Of a DNA stretch of 17,399 bases, positions 14,632 through 17,399 are shown one piece after another. Under the pieces are notes generated by a model that had not been told where the DNA came from, made no database searches, and saw only the letters and a program-made list of their open reading frames with translations. This DNA comes from Bacillota bacterium (GTDB lineage Bacteria; Bacillota; Bacilli; Alicyclobacillales; SLC66). The position numbers and the translations under genes are program-made. Each line of letters begins with the position of its first letter. Positions within the stretch are counted from its first letter, which is position 1. The DNA lies in NCBI GenBank assembly GCA_021799325.1, contig JAJZAS010000006.1, positions 1-17,399 of the forward strand, written 5' to 3'.

Positions 14632-14662
14632 GGAATTATCGGGATATTCTCGATTTCCTTTT
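14632..14662 (+). terminator. Probable intrinsic terminator after mtaD
   Basis: GGAA (14632-14635) pairs with TTCC (14655-14658). Inside, after a 2-nt bulge, ATCGGGA (14638-14644) pairs with TCTCGAT (14648-14654), with one G-U, around a TAT loop. TTTT follows. The stem is moderately stable and the T-run short. It lies 66 nt after the mtaD stop. Confidence 0.45.
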
Positions 14663-14764
14663 GTGACGTCTGTTGATTCATTGAGGTCACCCCCTCAGTC
14701 GATATTTTGACCGATAACGTCAACATGCATGTGAAAAATTAATGTAAAGAAAGGGTTTCTGCTC
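14663..14764 (+). other. Upstream region of surE with several small inverted repeats
   Basis: This part of the mtaD-surE gap holds TGAGG/CCTCA (14682-14686 and 14693-14697), TTGAC/GTCAA (14707-14711 and 14719-14723), and the 10-bp perfect palindrome ACATGCATGT (14724-14733). TTGACC at 14707 resembles a -35, but no -10 lies at the right distance, so I do not call a surE promoter. No known riboswitch or RNA gene was recognised. Confidence 0.35.
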
Positions 14765-15520
14765 GTGCGTATTTTATTGACAAATGATGATGGCATTCAT
14801 GCTCCGGGTCTTTTTGCGCTGGCAACGCATCTCGCTCAGATAGCGGAGGTAACGGTAGTGGCCCCCGAACGACAACAAAGTGCCACCAGCCATTCCATCA
14901 CTTTGCATAAACCGTTACATGTCAACCCCGTAAAGTGGGGGGACTCGATCACTGTGTACCAAGTCAATGGCACACCTGCTGATTGTGTGAAAATTGCGCT
15001 TGGCGTATTGTGCGAAGAGGCTCCGGATATCGTCCTCAGCGGCATTAACAGCGGGGCAAATCTGGGGTCTGACATCATTTATTCTGGAACTGCGTCCGCC
15101 GCTGCAGAAGCGGCACTGCAAGGCAAGCAGTCGATTGCCTGTTCACTCACCAAGCCTCCTTATGATTTTTCTGCATCAGTGGAAATCATGTCGACGATTA
15201 TTCGTACGGTGATGCAGAAAAAAATACCTGAGCAAACATATCTTAACGTAAATATACCCCCAGGCAAGATCGATCAGATCAAGGGTATTAGAGTCACGCA
15301 AACTGGTGTTAGAACCTATCGAAATTTATACGAAAAACGAATCGATCCACTCGGGCGAGCCTACTATTGGCAGGCAGGGGAACTGGTGGATACGGAAAAT
15401 GCTCCAGATACGGATATTGTGGCAGTCAACGAAGGTTACGTGAGTGTCACGCCAATCCAGTTCCATTTTACAAATCCAATACACCTTGCTACACTAAAAA
15501 CGTGGAATTTTGAAGACTGA
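14765..15520 (+). CDS. surE: 5'/3'-nucleotidase SurE
   Basis: SurE is a metal-dependent phosphatase that removes phosphate from nucleoside 5'- and 3'-monophosphates, and from short polyphosphate in some species. It is linked to survival under stress. The 251-residue protein has the complete catalytic set: ILLTNDDG with D8 and D9, ERQQSATSHSIT with S39, GTPADCV (69-75), and LSGINSGANLGSDIIYSGTASAA with N95. The GTG at 14765 gives the family N-terminus MRILLTNDDG, with GAAAGGG about 10 nt upstream. ypmA follows 15 nt after the stop. In this gene set it may act on nucleotides related to the preceding salvage genes, but that is only a contextual guess, and a terminator seems to separate them. Confidence 0.95.
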   Translation: MRILLTNDDGIHAPGLFALATHLAQIAEVTVVAPERQQSATSHSITLHKPLHVNPVKWGDSITVYQVNGTPADCVKIALGVLCEEAPDIVLSGINSGANLGSDIIYSGTASAAAEAALQGKQSIACSLTKPPYDFSASVEIMSTIIRTVMQKKIPEQTYLNVNIPPGKIDQIKGIRVTQTGVRTYRNLYEKRIDPLGRAYYWQAGELVDTENAPDTDIVAVNEGYVSVTPIQFHFTNPIHLATLKTWNFED

Positions 15521-15535
15521 CAGGAGCCTATAAAG

Positions 15536-15706
15536 ATGAATGACGGACTCGCAGTGATGGCTACCATTGATGTGCAAGCGACTGAAGATATGTATTTGTT
15601 GGTTGATTTTCTAAATCGCAATCTGAAAGACAAAGAGATAGTATTTGGCCTGTCCAAGTCTCACGAGGATGGCCATTATACGATTACACTTTATAAAACT
15701 AATTAA
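15536..15706 (+). CDS. ypmA: YpmA-like small protein (DUF4264)
   Basis: This 56-residue reading frame runs from an ATG at 15536 and is preceded by AGGAG 9 nt upstream. It begins MNDGLAVMATIDVQ and contains DMYLLVDFLNRNLKDKEIVFGLS, then HYTITLYKTN. The pattern of a hydrophobic strand, D-x-VDFLNR-x-LK and a closing I-T-L-Y strand fits the 56-residue B. subtilis YpmA. Its stop overlaps the next start by one base (TAATG), and in B. subtilis ypmA also directly precedes ypmB. The function is unknown; no catalytic motif or membrane segment is visible. Synteny, size and coupling make it a real gene rather than a chance frame. Confidence 0.85.
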   Translation: MNDGLAVMATIDVQATEDMYLLVDFLNRNLKDKEIVFGLSKSHEDGHYTITLYKTN

Positions 15707-16257
15707 TGAAAAAGCGATTTTTTTTAGTCACCTCGAGTATCCTCGTCATTCTCATTTGCGCTGTTATATTACTTGTCATTTGGTTGTTTCCTCTGCTTTC
15801 TTCACCTGACACCTATAACGCCAGCGCAGCACTTAGTGCACTTAATCGCACGGCGATGAGCAAAGTGGAACAGGTCAATGTTTTCACCGGAGGGCAGTTG
15901 GAGCGTTCTATAGAAGGAATTGACTCAGTTGGCAGACAGATGTATGTGTTTCAAGCTGGCAATCAATTGTTTACTGAATATAAGAATCAAACCATTTCGG
16001 AAAGTCGAGCCAAGCGAATCGTTGAGCATGGCAAACTGCCGATTCGAGCAATCATTAGTGCTGAACCTGGTATATTTAAGTTAACTGCTTCAGCAAAATA
16101 TTCGAATAGTTTGAGATTGGTATGGGAAATTACCGCTAAATTAACCAATGGGGAATACCTATTCTCCTATCTAGATTTGCGCACCGGGCAGATTTTATAT
16201 CAGTTTACCACTGCTCGAACGGTCAATCTCAGTCCACAAGTTAGCGGAAAATTTTAA
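15706..16257 (+). CDS. ypmB: YpmB-like membrane-anchored protein (DUF5590/PepSY type)
   Basis: The 183-residue protein starts with MKKRFF and a long hydrophobic stretch at about 7-32 that should anchor it in the membrane with the rest outside the cell. The C-terminal part (RLVWEITAKLTNG, YLFSYLDLRTGQIL) has the beta-strand pattern of PepSY-type domains, where a WE-type strand is followed by D-x-x-TG-x-I. B. subtilis YpmB has the same layout and neighbour (ypmA) but is somewhat shorter. PepSY domains are thought to act as inhibitory or regulatory extracytoplasmic modules; no substrate is known here. It has no separate ribosome binding site and starts inside the ypmA stop codon, so translational coupling is likely. 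aspB, which follows ypmB in B. subtilis, does not follow here. Confidence 0.82.
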   Translation: MKKRFFLVTSSILVILICAVILLVIWLFPLLSSPDTYNASAALSALNRTAMSKVEQVNVFTGGQLERSIEGIDSVGRQMYVFQAGNQLFTEYKNQTISESRAKRIVEHGKLPIRAIISAEPGIFKLTASAKYSNSLRLVWEITAKLTNGEYLFSYLDLRTGQILYQFTTARTVNLSPQVSGKF

Positions 16258-16268
16258 GTTTATTTTGG

Positions 16269-16300
16269 TCAACATGTTTCATATTGGTTGATTGTTTTTA
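16269..16300 (+). terminator. Weak terminator-like hairpin after ypmB
   Basis: TCAAC-ATG (16269-16276) can pair with CAT and GTTGA (16280-16282, 16287-16291), with a 4-nt bulge and a TTT loop. TTGTTTTTA follows. The stem is short and AT-rich, so its efficiency is doubtful. It lies just upstream of a new promoter, which fits an operon boundary. Confidence 0.35.
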
Positions 16301-16329
16301 CTGACTCCTCTTTTAAGAAATGGTATACT
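16301..16329 (+). promoter_or_regulatory. Sigma-A promoter with extended -10 for the membrane protein/AAA ATPase pair
   Basis: CTGACT (16301-16306, 4/6 to the -35 consensus) and TATACT (16324-16329, 5/6) are 17 nt apart. TGG before TATACT makes an extended -10. The predicted start is about 27 nt upstream of the ATG at 16363. It is the best promoter match in the window together with the one before dinG. Confidence 0.6.
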
Positions 16330-16362
16330 TTAATTCAGAGATAAGGGAGGAGGAACAACAGC

Positions 16363-16887
16363 ATGTCAAGAATTCGCCTTCTTCCTACCATCAGCGGGTT
16401 GATTTTAACCTTTATTTTGCTGTTTGGTGGCTATCAAGTGTATCGCAACATGGAAGTGGTCCAACCTCTGCAAACTGAACTCAAGCAAATCCACGCTGTC
16501 ACCAGTGCACGAGTAGTAACGATCGCCCAAAATCCCACTGTGATCGTCAATCTGGGAAAAATCAGCGATTTGCAGTCTACCTATTCACAGATTCAGAACG
16601 TAATTGCCAACTCGATGGGTGGCGCTGTTCCAATTGTCATCAGCGACAAGCGCTCCGCAGCTTTAAAAGATTCCTATGAAGCCATGCAGCCCATCCTTTT
16701 TCAAGGTATCGCACATGGCAACTATGTCAGCATGATTAACGAATTTGAAAAGGCATGTCAGGATCGTCATATTGAATGCAAAGTATCCATGAACAGTCAG
16801 GATATTTTTGTTCAATTGATGCAAAAAAATGCCTATCTTTATGATATTGTCCCCTATTCCATTAAAAGTTCGGGGGTGAATTCGTAA
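16363..16887 (+). CDS. Uncharacterised membrane-anchored protein coupled to an AAA ATPase
   Basis: The 174-residue protein begins MSRIRLLPTI and has one membrane segment at about 9-27. Arginines before it favour a cytoplasmic N-terminus and an extracytoplasmic domain of about 145 residues. That domain is mixed alpha/beta by pattern (ARVVTIAQNPTVIVNLG, AVPIVISDKRS, AHGNYVSMINEFEKA). It has two cysteines, C132 and C139, that could form a disulfide. I recognise no named family and no catalytic motif. It is preceded by GGGAGGAGG, a very strong ribosome binding site 9 nt from the ATG, and its stop overlaps the next gene's start by one base. It has its own promoter. The arrangement suggests it is a membrane partner of the downstream AAA protein. 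That role is inferred from position only. Confidence 0.78.
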   Translation: MSRIRLLPTISGLILTFILLFGGYQVYRNMEVVQPLQTELKQIHAVTSARVVTIAQNPTVIVNLGKISDLQSTYSQIQNVIANSMGGAVPIVISDKRSAALKDSYEAMQPILFQGIAHGNYVSMINEFEKACQDRHIECKVSMNSQDIFVQLMQKNAYLYDIVPYSIKSSGVNS

Positions 16888-17399
16888 TGAAGGAATGGCT
16901 GCTTGGCGCATCGATCGCCATTGTCATATTTCTGGCAGTATTGGGGCTCAACGTGTTGCCTCTTTTGGTCCTTGTCGGCTTAGGCTTTATTTTGTATACG
17001 CTCGTCGACAAACGGCAGTTAATCCAGACTGGTTCCAAAGAGACAGCGGTAAAACACGCGGTCAATTTTGATCATATTGGAGGCCAGGACACAGCGAAAC
17101 GCGAATTAATGGAAGCCCTTGACTTCCTTCGTTATCGCGATAAGATTCGCAGCCTTGGGATTCGCCCTCTAAAGGGTATACTGCTTACAGGGCCTCCTGG
17201 TACAGGCAAGACCATGATGGCAAAAGCGGCGGCAACGTACACTGATTCGTCGTTTGTGTCAGCTTCAGGCAGTGAATTTGTGGAGATGTATGTAGGTGTT
17301 GGTGCACAGAGGGTTCGCGAACTCTTCCGAAAAGCCAGACAATCGGCAAGGAAGGAAGGCAAAGACAGCGCGATTATTTTTGTTGACGAAATCGATGTG
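16887..17399 (+). CDS. FtsH-like membrane AAA+ ATPase, 5' part (continues past window edge)
   Basis: The ATG at 16887, overlapping the preceding stop as TAATG, opens 171 codons to the right edge. Residues 5-40 are two adjacent hydrophobic stretches with almost no loop, probably a membrane hairpin. The AAA domain starts with NFDHIGGQDTAK (60-71), then GPPGTGKT Walker A (102-109), the FtsH-type pore loop SGSEFVEMYVGVGA (127-140, aromatic Tyr135), and Walker B IIFVDEID (163-170). The pore loop and sequence place it nearest FtsH, but the extracytoplasmic domain that FtsH carries between its two helices is missing. Whether it has the M41 zinc protease domain cannot be seen because the frame is cut. 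It may be a protease-less remodeller or a protease. Its partner is likely the protein encoded just upstream. Confidence 0.85.
   Translation, partial: MKEWLLGASIAIVIFLAVLGLNVLPLLVLVGLGFILYTLVDKRQLIQTGSKETAVKHAVNFDHIGGQDTAKRELMEALDFLRYRDKIRSLGIRPLKGILLTGPPGTGKTMMAKAAATYTDSSFVSASGSEFVEMYVGVGAQRVRELFRKARQSARKEGKDSAIIFVDEIDV

Noticed and set aside
14707..14735. surE promoter using TTGACC at 14707
   Set aside because: No acceptable -10 box occurs 16-18 nt downstream.
1..17399. CRISPR arrays, tRNA/rRNA genes, insertion sequences, prophage or conjugative genes
   Set aside because: No regularly spaced repeats, tRNA-like cloverleaf, transposase motif or phage gene was recognised on reading both strands.

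Overview
The window looks like a core chromosomal segment of an endospore-forming, low-GC Gram-positive bacterium (Firmicutes, order Bacillales). The main evidence is a ylbJ-type sporulation gene, the bacillithiol glycosyltransferase BshA, YpmA/YpmB homologues, Rex, and strong AGGAGG-type ribosome binding sites. The gene order ypjD-dapB-mgsA-bshA-cca-birA-panB-panC-dinG-ypmA-ypmB follows the Bacillus subtilis ypjD-to-ypmB block, with several losses, insertions and one fusion. Base composition is moderate. A member of or near the Alicyclobacillaceae is my guess, from overall similarity only. No tRNA, rRNA, CRISPR, insertion sequence or phage gene was seen.

Layout. Positions 1-915 (minus strand) hold the 5' part of ylbJ, divergent from the rest; its C-terminus lies beyond the left edge. 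The 916-1023 gap carries a sigma-E-like promoter facing ylbJ, a sigma-A-like promoter facing right and overlapping palindromes. A tight operon follows from 1024 to 7469: ypjD (MazG-like), dapB (lysine/diaminopimelate), mgsA (methylglyoxal), bshA (bacillithiol), a cca-birA gene fusion, panB and panC (pantothenate). Genes in it overlap or nearly touch. A TPR-repeat protein of unknown role sits where panD lies in B. subtilis, then dinG with its own promoter. Next come rex, a methylthioadenosine/methylthioinosine phosphorylase and an MTA/SAH deaminase, which probably form a purine-sulfur salvage pair. A 199-bp intergenic region with a probable terminator leads to surE, ypmA (56 aa) and ypmB. The right edge has a separately promoted, translationally coupled pair: a small membrane-anchored protein of unknown family and an FtsH-like membrane AAA ATPase cut by the window end.

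Most notable: (1) a single 675-residue reading frame joins the tRNA CCA-adding enzyme to a biotin-protein ligase that has lost its DNA-binding domain; (2) DinG combines a degenerate N-terminal exonuclease fold with an intact four-cysteine iron-sulfur signature; (3) the phosphorylase has an Asn base-pocket signature and a deaminase neighbour, pointing to MTA salvage through methylthioinosine; (4) the membrane-protein/AAA-ATPase pair at the right edge may be an uncharacterised complex. bshB1 and panD are missing from their usual places. Of the 17 protein genes, eight appear to start with GTG or TTG, so several start sites were set by ribosome binding site spacing and family N-termini. No stretch longer than 300 bp lacks a gene.
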